Assembly (NCBI GenBank): GCA_963682055.1
Contig: OY821747.1
Span: 18,898,258-18,962,257 of the forward strand
Direction: 5' to 3'
DNA length: 64,000 nt
From: Primula veris
Taxonomy: Eukaryota > Streptophyta > Magnoliopsida > Ericales > Primulaceae
The notes under the pieces are model-generated. The model made no database searches and was not told the origin of the DNA. It was given only the letters and a program-made list of their open reading frames with translations. Positions 43,631 to 56,600 of the stretch are shown here, piece after piece (within the stretch, counting starts at the first letter, position 1; every line of letters begins with the position of its first letter). Made by a program: the position numbers and the translations under genes.

Positions 43631-46160
43631 TTAATTGAATATATGGAGTAATTTGTAATGTAAATATGTGGTTTTGTGTTAAGTTTAGAGACTATGCAGT
43701 CCGGACCGGACCTGTTTTATATAGGTTTGATACAAAAGGGGGGAAATAACTATACTTTTTTTGTTATTAACTATAATCTTTCTTTTCACTTCTAAATGTT
43801 GCAAAATTATTTAAAAAATAAAGTCAATGATTTCATCATTTTTCTAATATGCCTTCTAAAAAAATTAGATTTCATATTTATAACTATTTTGGAATTTAAT
43901 TGTTTATTTGGAATTTTGAAGAGAGATTATTCAAAAAAATTAATGTTTACTTTTGTTTAGTTTGAATGATCTTTTGTTTGATTTTGTACGGGGAAAAAAA
44001 TAAACTTAGTATATTGTACCAGTACTATCAGTTTTAACAATTGATGTACCAAAATACAAAATTTGTCACAGTTGAAGACTTACGGTTATACAAAATGATA
44101 AAATTGTACTCACATTCTCTTGTCTATTTTACATGGTATGAGTGAGTGCAATTCTATTAATATCGGTCAAAAATAGATCCCAAATGTGAAATATACTGAC
44201 TATAATGTCGTCGATTTATATTGTTAGTCCCTTAATTGGACGAAATTTTATAGTTTGATACCTCAATTGTTAAATTGGTAGTACAGTACCTAAATTGTTA
44301 ACCACTCATAGTACAGTACACTAAACGTATTTTTTCTCTTTTTTAAAGTGAATAAGAATTTGTTTGATCCATTCAATTCAAAATATCGAAATTTGAGTTT
44401 TTTTTTGTCCATTAACTTTAAATTTTCAAAGTGAATGAACTTTTATTTTTATTTTGAAGTGAATGAGATTTTGTTTGTTTCATTCCCTTTAAAATGTTGA
44501 AGTGAATGAACGTTATTTTGATTATTTTTTTGTTTTTAATTTATTTATTTTACCATTTTTTTCCTTCATATTTTATGTAATTTTATAATTTTTGTTTTTT
44601 ATATTTCCGGTTTTTATATTTTTGTTTATATTCATCGAAGTGGATTTGACAAAAATTACACCAAAAAGGAATTTAGATAGTTTTGATGTACGGAAAGTAA
44701 ATTGCCCCATATTCCCCTTAGCAGGTTACTACTAATAATAGTACAATAAACTAGCAACTACAGATAATAGTACAATAAACTAGCAACGAATAAATTATGT
44801 CGATACTTTTATGTTAAAAAAGAAAAAAGCATACAAGGGAACATTAGAATTCAAGCTTTAAGTTGTAAATAAGGAAATATCCGGTTGGGAAAAAAATCTT
44901 AAGGTTTTTATTTTGAAAAAGACATGTCATTAATTTAAATTTGCATACAAAAGAGGCCAAAAATGGTCTTGTTGAACAAGAAATAAATCGTTTGTATTAT
45001 TAAATATAGCAACATTTGCTTACCAATTAGCGAGTTTGTCTGCACTTCTACGAAACCTATCAAATATCCAATTCCTATTAACGCAAAGGTTAATAATGTC
45101 TTTGATGCAAGGTTTCAAATGATGCTTGAAGGATCTAGGCGGTGAGGCGGGGCATAGGCGGACCTAAGCAGAGACTGGGTGGCAATACCTTATTTTCATA
45201 TTTTTATTCATATTCTTAGACTTTTGTACGATAGATATATTGTAGATAAAATTATCAAGTTAAGTTGAACATTTCAAGCCTATTAACTCATAATTATATT
45301 ATTGCAACTCAATAATTATACAAAAACGTCATACGAGTCAATGTTTCATCATGTATTGAAAAACATACTTTAGTGAGTGTAAACGTTGATTGATCACCAT
45401 ATATTTTTTAGTAATTTTTCATGAGTTTTTTTTAAATAAATTTCACCTATTTTGACCGGATTCACCTGATTAAACCGGATTTGACTCATATAAAGTAAAT
45501 TTTCACCTAGTTTTTTAATAATAAAATTTCACCTAGGCAGTAGTTATCTCAAGTTTGTGAAGCTGAAATTTGACTTATACATTTATCTTTCAGAACAACG
45601 TTTCCTTTCAAATTTAAACTATGTACTAATTTTTGTTATGCGTGAAATTGAGAAAAACGTTTTTCTATGATGATATATTTTGATGCATAATGATAAAATT
45701 ACCCTTTCACGTTAACGTTTGTCAATCACGTCCTGTCACGTGGCATAATTTCATGATTAATTTAGACGGTGATAGTTAAATTCGAAAGTTTCTTATAATG
45801 TGATAAGCAAATTGAGAAAATTAAAAGGTGCGTATTCAAATCATTAAAAACATATAGTTTGATATATCAAACGTATAAAACACGTTATATTTAATAAGGA
45901 AACAATGTACTTTTTTTAGTTTCAATCAAATCAATTATTTTTTATGACAAATTGGTTTATTTTTTATTTGTGTGTCTAAATAAGTGTTGATTATAAAAAA
46001 TAAATGCAATTTTAACATGGAAAAATGGAACTTATCAAAATCAAATGTTAAACAATAATTTAGCTACACCAAAATTTCAACCATAGTAGACATGACATGA
46101 ATTACAAATTAGGTATTTTAAATATAGTCTAAATAATTGTACTACTATAAATTTAAGAGG
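43631..46160. other. Gene-poor AT-rich region
   Basis: No coding frame of substance. 44230-44340 repeats phrases like CTCAATTGTTAAATTGGTAGTACAGTACC. 45130-45185 and 45500-45545 carry GGCGGTGAGGCGGGGCATAGGCGG and CACCTAGGCAG phrases of the kind common in dispersed plant repeats. Nothing can be named. Confidence 0.45.
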
Positions 46161-46196
46161 TTGGATTTTTATACTACACTTTTTCTGAAAAAACGC

Positions 46197-46265
46197 ACAA
46201 ACCGTACATTTAATTTACGGTTTACAGAAATTACATGCAAACCGTACATTAAATGTATGGTTTGC
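46197..46265. repeat. Palindromes of the left arm (two copies)
   Basis: About 46199-46223 and 46237-46265. The second has arms GCAAACCGTACATT and AATGTATGGTTTGC, a near-perfect palindrome. Four related palindromes lie in the right arm. Confidence 0.9.
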
Positions 46266-46280
46266 ATGTAATTTTTTTAA

Positions 46281-46985
46281 TTTTTTTTTTGTGTAATTTC
46301 AATTTGTAAAATAGGAAAAATATATAAAATATGCAAATTCATAATTCACTTAGCTATATATAATTGTTTGTTGTTTGTTTATATTAATTATAAAAATTAT
46401 AATAATTGTTGATATTTGTCCCATTTTTTGCATTATTTTTTTTTTTTTTTGTAATTTCAATTTGTAAAATAGGAAAAAATATATAAAATATGCAAATTCA
46501 TAATTCACTTAGCTATATATAATTGTTTGTTGTTTGTTTATATTAATTATAGAAATTATAATAATTGTTGATATTTGTCCCATTTTTTGCATTATTTTTT
46601 TTTGTGTAATTTCAATTTGTAAAATAGGAAAAAATATATAAAATATGCAAATTCATAATTCACTTAGCTATATATAATTGTTTGTTGTTTGTTTATATTA
46701 ATTATAGAAATTATAATAATTGTTGATATTTGTCCCATTTTTTGCATTATTTATTTTTTTTGTGTAATTTCAATTTGTAAAATAGGAAAAAATATATAAA
46801 ATATGCAAATCCATAATTCACTTAGCTATATATAATTGTTTGTTGTTTGTTTATATTAATTATAGAAATTATAATAATTGTTGATATTTGTCTCATTTTT
46901 TGCATTTTTTTTTTTGTAATTTCAATTTGTAAAATAGGAAAAAATATATAAAATATGCAAATCCATAATTCACTTAGCTAGATAA
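46281..46985. repeat. Left-arm tandem repeat, about 155 bp x 4.5
   Basis: TGTAATTTCAATTTG recurs at 46293, 46450, 46605, 46763 and 46915. Each unit includes TATATATAATTGTTTGTTG and GATATTTGTCCCATTTTTTGC. The units are very similar, so amplification is recent. Confidence 0.92.
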
Positions 46986-46989
46986 TTAT

Positions 46990-47921
46990 AGTTGCCAGAT
47001 ACCGACGCCTGACAGAGTAGTTCAAAATATGATTAGGGCTGGTTTTTATGGTATTCACACTATAGGTAATTATAGCGTAGACTGAGTCTTGCTTACAGTT
47101 TTAGTTGATAGGTGGCGTGATGAGACGCACACGTTCCATTTTGTCGGTGGAGAGTTGGTGATATCTTTACAGGATGTAGAGATTATGCTTGGTCTCAGGG
47201 TGGATGGTCTTGCTGTTACCCGATCGGAGCGGAATGATAACAGGGCGAGCAGGTTAGATATGATAGAGAGTTTGTTGGGTGTTAGACCGGCTGACAATCA
47301 AGTGGATACAAACTGTTTGACAGTTAGACTTGATTGGATGTTCCACACCTTTGGTGAATTACCCCCCAACCCTAGTGAGGACCGTTTGCTATATCAGTCT
47401 AGGGCTGCCATGTTATTATTACTGGGGGCACATGTGTTTTTAGATAAGAGCAGTGATCAGATTCCACTCTGGCCTCTGCTATTTCTGGAGGATTTTGACA
47501 CATGTGCTGAGTATAGTTGGGGATCAGCTCTTCTGGGCTACCATGTTATTGTTCTGTGCCTCTCATTTGTAATGAGAAGATTGAGTTCCACCCCGTGGAC
47601 ATGTTCATGAGACGGTTCGGTTTTGTTCAGCGGGTCCCTACATATATTTGGAAACTCAAACAGGGTCACGACAAGGATAGAAGATATGGGATTGTGCAAA
47701 AACACGATTGGCCTGCACTTTTTGCAGAGTTTATAACCGTGTGGAATGACCGCCACAACCGGCTTGTTAACGGCGAATTTGGTACGGGGACGTCACTGGA
47801 TTACATGAGATGGTATAGAGAGAGGACCCGCATCTTTATAAACCCACCTGAACTTGCCCAGCCATCTCACGGTTTCCGGGAGCATACGGGTGTGCTCAAT
47901 AAAATGGTAACAACTAGTTAA
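46990..47921 (+). pseudogene. Plant mobile domain (PMD/MAIN-like) gene, disrupted
   Basis: Conserved PMD sequence begins at about 47000 with RVVQNMIRAGFYGIH, is cut by an in-frame TGA near 47084, and goes on with VDRWRDETHTFHF, then LVISLQDVEIMLGLRVDG (to about 47210). A frameshift near 47520-47560 moves the rest to another frame, which ends with the DYMRWYRERTRIFI segment (about 47800) typical of PMD C-termini. PMD proteins of the MAIN type act in silencing and meristem maintenance, and the domain is widespread in transposons. Without further exons and with two breaks it is probably a pseudogene, unless the breaks hide introns. Confidence 0.8.
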
Positions 47922-47924
47922 AGT

Positions 47925-48125
47925 TCATTTAATGATAACCAAACAATTATTTTAATTATCTAATTAAACAATGATAACCAATTAATGATAACCAAACAAT
48001 GATAACTCAATAATGATAACCCAATTAATGATAACTAAATAATGATAACTCAATGATAACCAATTAATAATAACCAAACAATGATAACTCAATTATAACC
48101 AAACAATGATAACTCAAAACGGGTA
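47925..48125. repeat. Short AATGATAACCAA-type tandem repeat
   Basis: (A)ATGATAAC followed by TCAA, CAATT or CAAAC recurs about 14 times directly downstream of the PMD frame, inside the TIR element. Confidence 0.9.
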
Positions 48126-48261
48126 AATATTAATAAAGCGTAATAATTTTTATTTTTCTCAATCAAAACAAATAACCATCATAAACATGTAACATCATAA
48201 CCAAAACATTAGTAATAAATATCTAAATAACACAAATTTGAATAAAAACCCTAATTTTTTT

Positions 48262-48710
48262 ATTAAATGGGACAAATATCAACAATTATTATAATTTCTA
48301 TAATTAATATAAACAAACAACAAACAATTATATATAGCTAAGTGAATTATGGATTTGCATATTTTATATATTTTTTCCTATTTGACAAACTGAAATTACA
48401 CAAAAAAAAAATGCAAAAATGGGACAAATATCAACAATTATTATAATTTCTATAATTAATATAAACAAACAACAAACAATTATATATAGCTAAGATGGAT
48501 TTGCATATTTTATATATTTTTTCCTATTTTACAAATTAAAATTACACAAAAAAAAAAAAATAATGCAAAAAATGAGACAAATATCAACAATTATTATAAT
48601 TTCTATAATTAATATAAATAAACAACAAACAATTATATATAGCTAAGTGAATTATGAATTTGCATATTTTATATATTTTTACTATTTTACAAATTGAAAT
48701 TACACAAAAA
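48262..48710. repeat. Right-arm tandem repeat, three inverted copies of the left-arm unit
   Basis: Units at about 48266-48404, 48414-48546 and 48565-48705 are the reverse complement of the left-arm units (GGGACAAATATCAACAATTATT... to TTGAAATTACAC). Confidence 0.9.
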
Positions 48711-48730
48711 AAAAAAAAAAAAAATTACAT

Positions 48731-48877
48731 GTAAACCATACATTTAATGTACGGTTTGCAAAAATATATGCAAACCGTACATTAAATGTACGGTTTGCAT
48801 GTATTTTTGCAAACCGTACATTAAATGTACGGTTTGCATGTAATTTCTGTAAACCGTAAATTAAATGTACGATTTGT
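48731..48877. repeat. Palindromes of the right arm (four copies)
   Basis: Copies at 48731-48759, 48770-48798, 48809-48837 and 48849-48877 are spaced 39-40 bp apart. The middle two have perfect arms GCAAACCGTACATT and AATGTACGGTTTGC. Confidence 0.92.
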
Positions 48878-49649
48878 GCGTTTTTTCAGAAAAAGTGTAA
48901 TATAAAAATCCAAACTTGGTACGACAGAACTACAGGACAAAAGTCAGATACTATATGTTCTAGATAATATCATACCTGTTATCACTAGAGTTTGATAAAG
49001 ATGGCGATGTCTTTTAATACAGTTTCAACTTGGTAAATCCAAAAGCAAAGTGGTGATTCCCTAAACCAAAGTTACAATTAACTTAATTTGACCTTGTTGA
49101 TTTTTTTTTTCCAATTATCTATTTGTATTAATTTACTATTTTATGTTCTCCCATTGAAACCCACTCTAGTACTTCCCCTCTCTCACCAGTTTTACAACTC
49201 CACAAATCCAATTACAAACAGTCCAATTTTATTTTATTTTTATCAAAAATCCAAATCAACTCTAGTTGAGCTGTAGATTGTATTTTTTAAATTGAAAACC
49301 CATAGTAATAGAGAACTTTCCCTTTTATTCACGTCAAAACTTTAAACACCAATTTAAAAATTCTCAACATTTATCAATATGCATGTTTAAATTATTTAAA
49401 ATTTATATACTGTATCTCGTTATTTAAAAAATTTCCAAACAGATTTAGAAAAATAAGTAAATCAATTTGGAACAAGGAGAAAATTTCCCTCAAAGTAATT
49501 TTGTTCTTATTCACGATGGAAAATAGAAAAAAGAGTAAGTAAGTGGTCCACCAAGGCTTTTTGATAGCCCCCAATGTTGTCTTATTTTCATTGATAGTTT
49601 CAAAATTACTTTATTTGTTTCCAAATAATTGTATTTTACCAAATTAAAT

Positions 49650-49855
49650 GCAATTTTGATCGATTTATAACATTTATCAAAATTGTTGAAAATGAAAATT
49701 TTCAAAACTAAATCATATAATTTAATGTTTGAACTATATGATTAACTTTTGAAAATTTTCATTCCGAAAATTTTGATACAAGTTATTGGTCAGTCAAAAT
49801 TGCACGTAGTTTCATAATGGATAATTAATTGGTAACGGATGGAGTATTATCAGAT
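49650..49855. mobile_element. Foldback MITE, possibly Stowaway-like
   Basis: Inverted arms around 49730 (GAAAATGAAAATTTTCAAAAC and its complement) extend outward to GCAATTTTGA on both sides. The right end reads GGATGGAGTATT, resembling Stowaway CTCCATCCGT ends. The left end is not defined. Confidence 0.4.
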
Positions 49856-51408
49856 CCAAGGTACAAAATTGAACTGTGAACTACTAAGGTTAGACTGTTT
49901 TGAGATATAGAAGACATAAGAAATAATAAGTTTTTAATAGGACAAAAAATAGTAAACCCATTATTAACTCAACTCAAGACTTACACGATGCTGTTATTAA
50001 GTTAAGACGTTCATTTTCTCATGGAGGTCATTCAGATGACTAGTTGCACATTTCATTATATTTGTATTTACTTTTATTCTTAACATTGCATGTTTTGGAG
50101 AAATTTGCTATTTTTTTTACTACTACTACTATATTAATTACCAGCTTGAGCTTTAGTAGGGAAAATGCATGGTAACTCGGGTCTTGTTTGCTTACATCTT
50201 ATTAGCAAGTAATTAGCTTGAATATTTGAATTACAGAATATTATTAGGTTAAATTATGTAGCCTTTTCAAACCAAAAAAAAAAAAAACAAGACTGCAGCT
50301 TTTAGTGAGTGCATGTTTGGCGACAATTTTTTTTTAAATCTTTTCAACTTTTTGATTAAAAAATTTCATGTAGTACATCAGTTTTTTTTTATAGCTTTTA
50401 CAGCTAGCTTTTGGGTCAAAACGCTAAAAAAACTCAAATGAAGAGAACCAAGGAATTTGACGGCACTTATAAGTTAAAAAAACTTTCTATTATATATTTA
50501 CAACTCAGTTATAAGTTAAAATAAGTGACCAATAAATGACTTATCAATAAAAATAAGGTGTAAGTCACTTATTAGTAAAAACATTACAGTGGTGCCACTA
50601 CACTGCAACTTCTTTTAAGTAGGCTTTTTTTTTCTCGTTTCTTTTAGAAAGCAGCTTTTTGACTAAAAATATGAAGCCAAACAGTCCCTTAAGCTGGTCA
50701 ACAAAAGGCACTCCAGTAAAAGGTTGTCAGCTTGAAATTTTACAAGAATTAGTAACGAAAACATTTTGCATGCACATTTTAGCACAATTTTTAATTGGGG
50801 TTTAGTTTGGTATTGCTTTGAAAATCCGCTTCTATAAGCTGATTTTGATGTTTTCTTCTTGTAATGGTTCTGATCCCATGTTTAGGCAAATAAATTATAC
50901 GACATTCTTTGGAAAATCAATGAGGTGTTTGGGGAAAACTAATGGGATAAAACACCTTACTTTTAAGCTCTATGGGATGGCTGCAAACTATCTATTTTTT
51001 TATGAAAGCTACTTAAAACAGCAGTAAGGAAGAGAACCTTGTTTGTTTGTTTTTTTTTGGGTATGATCATTAGGATAAGATCTTATTGGTTTTAGACTTT
51101 TAGTACTTTAAGAAGCTTTGATTTTTGTACATCATAGATCCTTTAGTATCTTTTGCTATTCTTTTCTTCTGTAAACTCATGCCTTGAAAAAAATAGAAAA
51201 ACTGGCTTAGAGCAATCCCAGCAGCATAGGTATTGGACCCATAAAAGCCATCTTACCAATGCATTTACAAATATTTGTCTTACAGCAGTAGGTTTATCAC
51301 AATTGCTATTTTAGATGATTAGTCAAGAATTGCACCTTTTTGAACAGTATATGGGTGAGCATTCCATTTTACTGTTCCATCAGACATTCTCTTTCTATAT
51401 ATATATCA

Positions 51409-51580
51409 ATGTTTTAAAAATCGCGCTATATAGCGCGAAATAGCGATTTTTGGAAAAAAAACGCAACGAAAAACCACTATTTAGCTGGAATTGCGCTAAA
51501 ATCACGCTATAGGGGACCAAAAGCGTAGAAGGCGCAAAATTCTGGACCAAAAGCGTAAATAGCGAGTTAGGAAAAAAAAC
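51409..51580 (+). repeat. TAGCG-rich dispersed repeat, copy 1
   Basis: Begins AATGTTTTAAAAATCGCGC and is full of ATAGCG, AGCGTA and GGGGACCAAAAGCG phrases. It matches, inverted, the block at 62400-62575. Unclassified. Confidence 0.7.
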
Positions 51581-52298
51581 AACGGATCTATATAATTAAT
51601 ATATATTGTGTAATTTTCATAAAAGAGTGTGCAGTCCAGATGGTTGTGACAGTTCATTATTTAAAACTCACCTACAACAATTTTTTTTTCGATTTTTTTA
51701 ATTGAGTAAAACGTGTATTTTAAATGAGTTGTTGCATAAAAAGAGTATGTAAAATAGAAATGAGTGATTTAGTAAATATAAGATAGATGATCTTTTAACT
51801 ATTCTGCTGTAATTGCTAGAAAATACTATCACATAGAGCTTTATTTGGAAAATGAAAAACTTCGTTAATAATATTTTGCAACTACTGATAAAGAAAAGCC
51901 CAGGAAGCTTTAAAATTAAACGCAAGTGCTTTAAGAAGCATGGTTATATCCGGAGTTGAGAAGTTATATTTTGATTCACCAAACATCATCTGTTACTGTT
52001 TGGATAAAAATTAGAAGCGGCATGAAAGGGAATACTTCACTCGGTTCTTGTGAAATACTTGTGTATGGTCTATTCAACTCTAGGGTAAAGAAAAGTATTT
52101 ATAGAACTTTTTTGAAATTAGGCATATTTACTTTCTGAACAATTTTTAAAATTATGCATGTACTACATGTCAAGATAATCAATTATTCTTTCCTATCCTA
52201 ATTAATATTATCATAGCGGGTGCCTCTAAAACGATCAGGGGTCTAAGACTCTTCTCTGTGGCCTAGAGCCTAGTGGCTTAAATCTGGGGTTAAGATAA

Positions 52299-53010
52299 TG
52301 TTAGAGATTTAGGGTATGATAATCCTGGATAACTTCGAAGAATCGTGTTCGTACACTTTCCGAACAAAGTATTTTGACCCTATTATTGCCTGGGTTCACG
52401 AAATCTTTGTGGGGATAATTCTTGAAGAACAATCTGTTTCTGGCAAGGAGAATAGATTAGGAAATGTAAAGAGAATTTTCTTATATGTTTCTGTGTCCAA
52501 AACCGAGGCCAAATGACTTCTTATATAGGAGATCAATAACCGAAACTGAAAGCAAGCAACTGTTCCGGAAAGGAAGCAACTGTTCCGGAAATGAAGCAAC
52601 TGTTCCGGAAAGGAAGCAACTGTTGGGAAAGGGTCCAACTATTCAAAATTTTCCGGAAAGGAAGCAACTGTTCCGGAAAGGAAGCAATTGTTGGGAAAGG
52701 GTCCAACTATTCAAAATTTTCCGGAAAGGAAGCAACTGTTCGGAAAAATTTTCGCTCGGGGCGCTGCCCCGCACCCCGCCCGCTGTCCTGGCAGCGGGAC
52801 CCCAGCCAGGGGCTCTCGCCCCTTGGACCCCGCCAGGGGCTCTGCCCCTTGGAACCCCGTTTCAATTATTCATATTCAATTATACGTTGGCTCGACGAGC
52901 GTGCACTCCGCACTTTCCTAACTCGTTTCCGAGTTTAACGCATTATTGCATCGGCCTATAATAAATCACATTACTACTAAAATACATTGATGATACTAAA
53001 ATCACCAACA
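52299..53010 (-). repeat. Copia-6 3' LTR
   Basis: 712 bp, starts TGTTAGAGATTTAGGG and ends TCACCAACA on the plus strand. It contains GGAAGCAACTGTTCC tandem repeats (about 52555-52745) and a GC-rich island (about 52755-52860). Confidence 0.97.
52555..52860. repeat. Tandem repeats and GC-rich island in the Copia-6 LTR
   Basis: GGAAGCAACTGTTCC units of about 18 bp are followed by a duplicated segment of about 63 bp with GGGAAAGGGTCCAACTATTC. Then comes a GC-rich stretch with repeated CCAGGGGCTCT and GCCCCTTGGA phrases that can fold on themselves. The same array is present in the other LTR (57849-58155). Confidence 0.88.
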
Positions 53011-53657
53011 AATCCCCCCCATTTTAGTGTAATCCTTGATTTACTCAGTATATACAATAATATATACAAGGGTATAACACACAGGTATAACAATCAAACA
53101 AATGCATAGATGAAAATGTCTTACGATTGAATTTTCATCTTAGTACAAATACACATTCCAAATACTCGAAAATCTGGGTGTCATAACGATTGAACCCGTC
53201 AATCCATTTGAATATCTGAAGATATAGTACACATATGTTTCTTACAATACTCTACTATTCATACTTGACACTTTACAAGCCATGTGTCCTTATCCATTAA
53301 TAAGCATATAGGAAGCCAAGTCCAAGCTTCTTGAAGCGGCAAAACTTCATGCTCACATAGGTGATCCTTTTAATCTTGCACCTGCATTTGCAATTTTTCA
53401 AAAGAACCATTAAGAAGATATACTTCAACCTAGCCATCACTTGCAGGTCTGAGCACATACCTTGGGAAGATAAACACAATTGCTCCAATCTCTAACTATG
53501 ATCTTTCCACATTGAATTCTGCTTCTAACGTTTTATTCGAAGGGAATTGGGTATACCACAGCTAATAGATTTAAATGGACTTTAATCCCATCCCAATTAC
53601 CGACTTATTCACTAAGTCTCTAGCTAACCCCTTCGTCAAGTGGTCAGCTAAGTTTTG

Positions 53658-56600
53658 TTACGACCGAACAAAATCAATAGATATCACCCCATTCATGATT
53701 AATTCCCTAATCATACTATGTCTAACACCCAAATGTCTAGACTTTCCATTGTATATTTGACTATAAGCTTTAGCCAGTGTGGCAGTACTATCACAACGGA
53801 TAGAAATTGGTGATATCGGTTTAGGCCATATCGGAATCTCATATACCAAGTTCCTGAGCCATTCCGCTTCTTTACCAGCAGCTGCTAATGCTACAAACTC
53901 AGATTCCATTGTGGAACCAGTTATACATGTTTGCTTCTTAGAAGCCCATGAGATGGCACCTCCCCCAAGCAAGAACACCCATCCACTTGTAGAGGATGAG
54001 TCTTCAGCATTATTTATCCAACTAGCATCCGAATAACCCTCTAACACCAAAGGAAATCCCATATATGCCAATCCATAATTCATAGTACCCTTTAAGTACT
54101 TGAATACCCTAGTTATCGCATGCCAATGATGTCTACTAGAATTACTAGTAAATCTGCTCAACTTTCCAACCGCATAAGCAATATCCGGTCTAGTGCTAAT
54201 CATAGCATACATCAAAGAGCCTATAGCTCTTGAGTATTCAAGTTGATCCACAGGTTTACCTGTATTTGGCATAAGCTTTTCTCCCGGATCCATGGGAGTA
54301 CTTACTGGAGAACAACTTTCATAATTGAACTTCTTGAGTATTTTCTCAATGTAATGAGATTGCGTAATTACAATCCCCTTATTCTCCCGTTTAATCTTAA
54401 TACCAAGAATAACGTCCGCTTCTCCCATATCTTTCATGGAGAACTTTGATGACAAGAAATTCTTCGTTTTATCAACTTGATTTTGGTCGGTGCCAAAGAT
54501 CAACATGTCATCAACATATAGACAAATGAAAACTCCTTTACCGGATGTATTAAATTTGCTATATACACATTTGTCTGCTTGGTTTAGAATGAAACCATTA
54601 GACAAAACAACTTCATCAAACTTTTGATGCCACTGCTTCGGAGCTTGTTTCAGCCCATACAGCGACTTAACTAGCTTACACACTTTATGCTCATTACCAG
54701 GCATTACAAATCCTTCAGGTTGCTTCATATACACTTCTTCTTCCAAATCACCATTCAGAAATGCTGTTTTGACATCCATTTGATGAATCACTAGATTATG
54801 AATAGCCGCCAAGGCAATCAACAATCTAATAGTAGTGATACGGGCAACTGGAGCATAGGTATCGAAATAATCAATCCCTTCCTTTTGTCTGAAGCCTTGG
54901 ATTACTAATCTAGCTTTAAACTTGTCAATTGTACCATCGACTTTCATCTTCCTTTTGAAGATCCATTTGCAACCCAATGGTTTGCAACCTGGTGGTAAAT
55001 CAGATAATACCCAAGTATTATTTTCCATGATAGAACCAATCTCTTCATCAATTGCTTCTTTCCAAAAAACAGAATCTCGAGATTTCACAGATTCATCATA
55101 CGTTCTTGGATCCTCCTCTATACTATAACAATAATAGTATTGAGTACCAATCTGATCTCTTGATCCCTCAACTAAATATAGTTGAAAATCAGATCCATAA
55201 GATCTAGATTTTCTAGCTCTTTTGCTCCTACGGGGTTCAAGTGTCTCACTTGGCACATCAATTGAATGATCATCCCTTAGAGATTCATCTGAATTAGGTA
55301 TAGAGTCCTTTGGTCTAGGTATAAAAGAGAAACAATTCTCATCAAATATGGCATCTCTCGATTCTATAATCGTGTTAATAGAAATCGAGTCATTAGGTTC
55401 TATAACATAAAACCTATAGGCCTTGGAGTGCTCAGCATATCCAACAAAGATGCAAGCTATACCCTTTTCACCCAAAGTTTTCCTTTTTGGGTCCGGGAGT
55501 CTAACCACGGCCCTACAACCCCAAACACGTAAAAATGTTAAGTTTGGTCGTTTCTTATACCAAAGTTCATATGGGGTAGTCTTGTTCCTTTTATTAGGAA
55601 CCCTATTTAATAAATAGCAAGCCGTTAACATAGCTTCTCCCCAAAACCCTTCACTTAAACCAGAGTAAGATAACATGGCATTCACCATTTCTTTAAGAAC
55701 TCTATTTTTCCTTTCAGCCACACCATTTTGTTGAGTTGTATAAGGTGCCGTAGTCTCATGTATGATTCCTACGGATTGGAAAAATATAGGATCATAATAT
55801 TCACCACCTCTATCTGTACGCAATGTTTTAATCAACACATTCTGTTGCACTTCAACTCCAGTTTTATAAATTTTGAATTTATCTAAGGCTTCGTCCTTAG
55901 CGTGCAACAAATAGACATAGCAGAATCTAGATGCATCATCTATGAAAGTGATAAAATATTTTTTATGCCCTAATGATGGAGTAGCATGCAAATCACATAA
56001 ATCACTATGTATTAATTCAAGAATGACAGATTTCCTTGTTATACTTTTAAAAGGTTGCCTAGTGATCTTTGTTAACATGCAAGTTTTACATATTTCTACA
56101 TTTTCATTAAAAACAGGAATTAAATCATCTTTGGACATTTCATGCATTCTTTTATAGTGTACATGTCCTAGACGAGCATGCCATAACGAGAAATTGATAA
56201 CATTCGAAGAAGACATAAATACAGAACCAGAATCATTAGGAACTCCATTCAAATTCATCATAAACATACCATTATTATAATATCCAAATCCTACAAACAC
56301 ACCAGACTTCGATAAAACATATTTATCGGATTCACACACTTGCTTGTATCCAAGCTTATTTAATACAGGACCAGAAATTAAATTCTTACGTAATTTAGGA
56401 ACATACAAAACATTAAACAAAGTAATACTCTTTCCAGAACTGAATTCTAGCACCACGTTTCCTTTGCCTTCAACGGGAGCGAAGTGATCATCTCCCATGT
56501 AGAGGACAGAACCATCTTCCATTGGAACAAAATTCTTGAACCAGAAACGATCCTTGCAAACATGTGTTGTGGCGCCAGAATCAATCCACCACGCGATAGC

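Larger units (their letters stand above)
46161..48913. mobile_element. TIR element with repeat-filled arms carrying a PMD gene, 2753 bp
   Basis: The left end TTGGATTTTTATACTACACTT is matched on the other strand at the right end (TTGGATTTTTATATTACACTT). Both arms continue inverted: the GAAAAAACGCACAAA segment, palindromes with AAACCGTACATT, then tandem units of about 155 bp (five left, three right). The middle holds a plant mobile domain gene. No target duplication is evident beyond the ends. Long arms with a PMD gene fit a Mutator-like element, but no transposase is present. Confidence 0.7.
48914..52293. other. Gene-poor region with MITE-like and dispersed repeats
   Basis: No coding exon recognised. 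Contents I can see: a foldback MITE at 49650-49855, a possible MITE at 50302-50692 with ATGTTTGGCGAC and GGGACTGTTTGGCTTC ends, a GAGCAATCCCAGCAG repeat near 51213, and the TAGCG-rich repeat at 51409-51580. Confidence 0.4.

Noticed and set aside
46281..46985. CRISPR-like array
   Set aside because: Units of about 155 bp are contiguous, with no unique spacers, in plant DNA; it is a tandem repeat in a transposon arm.
47938..48125. Replication origin or centromeric satellite
   Set aside because: It is a short AATGATAAC-type repeat of under 200 bp confined to the TIR element; nothing supports either role.
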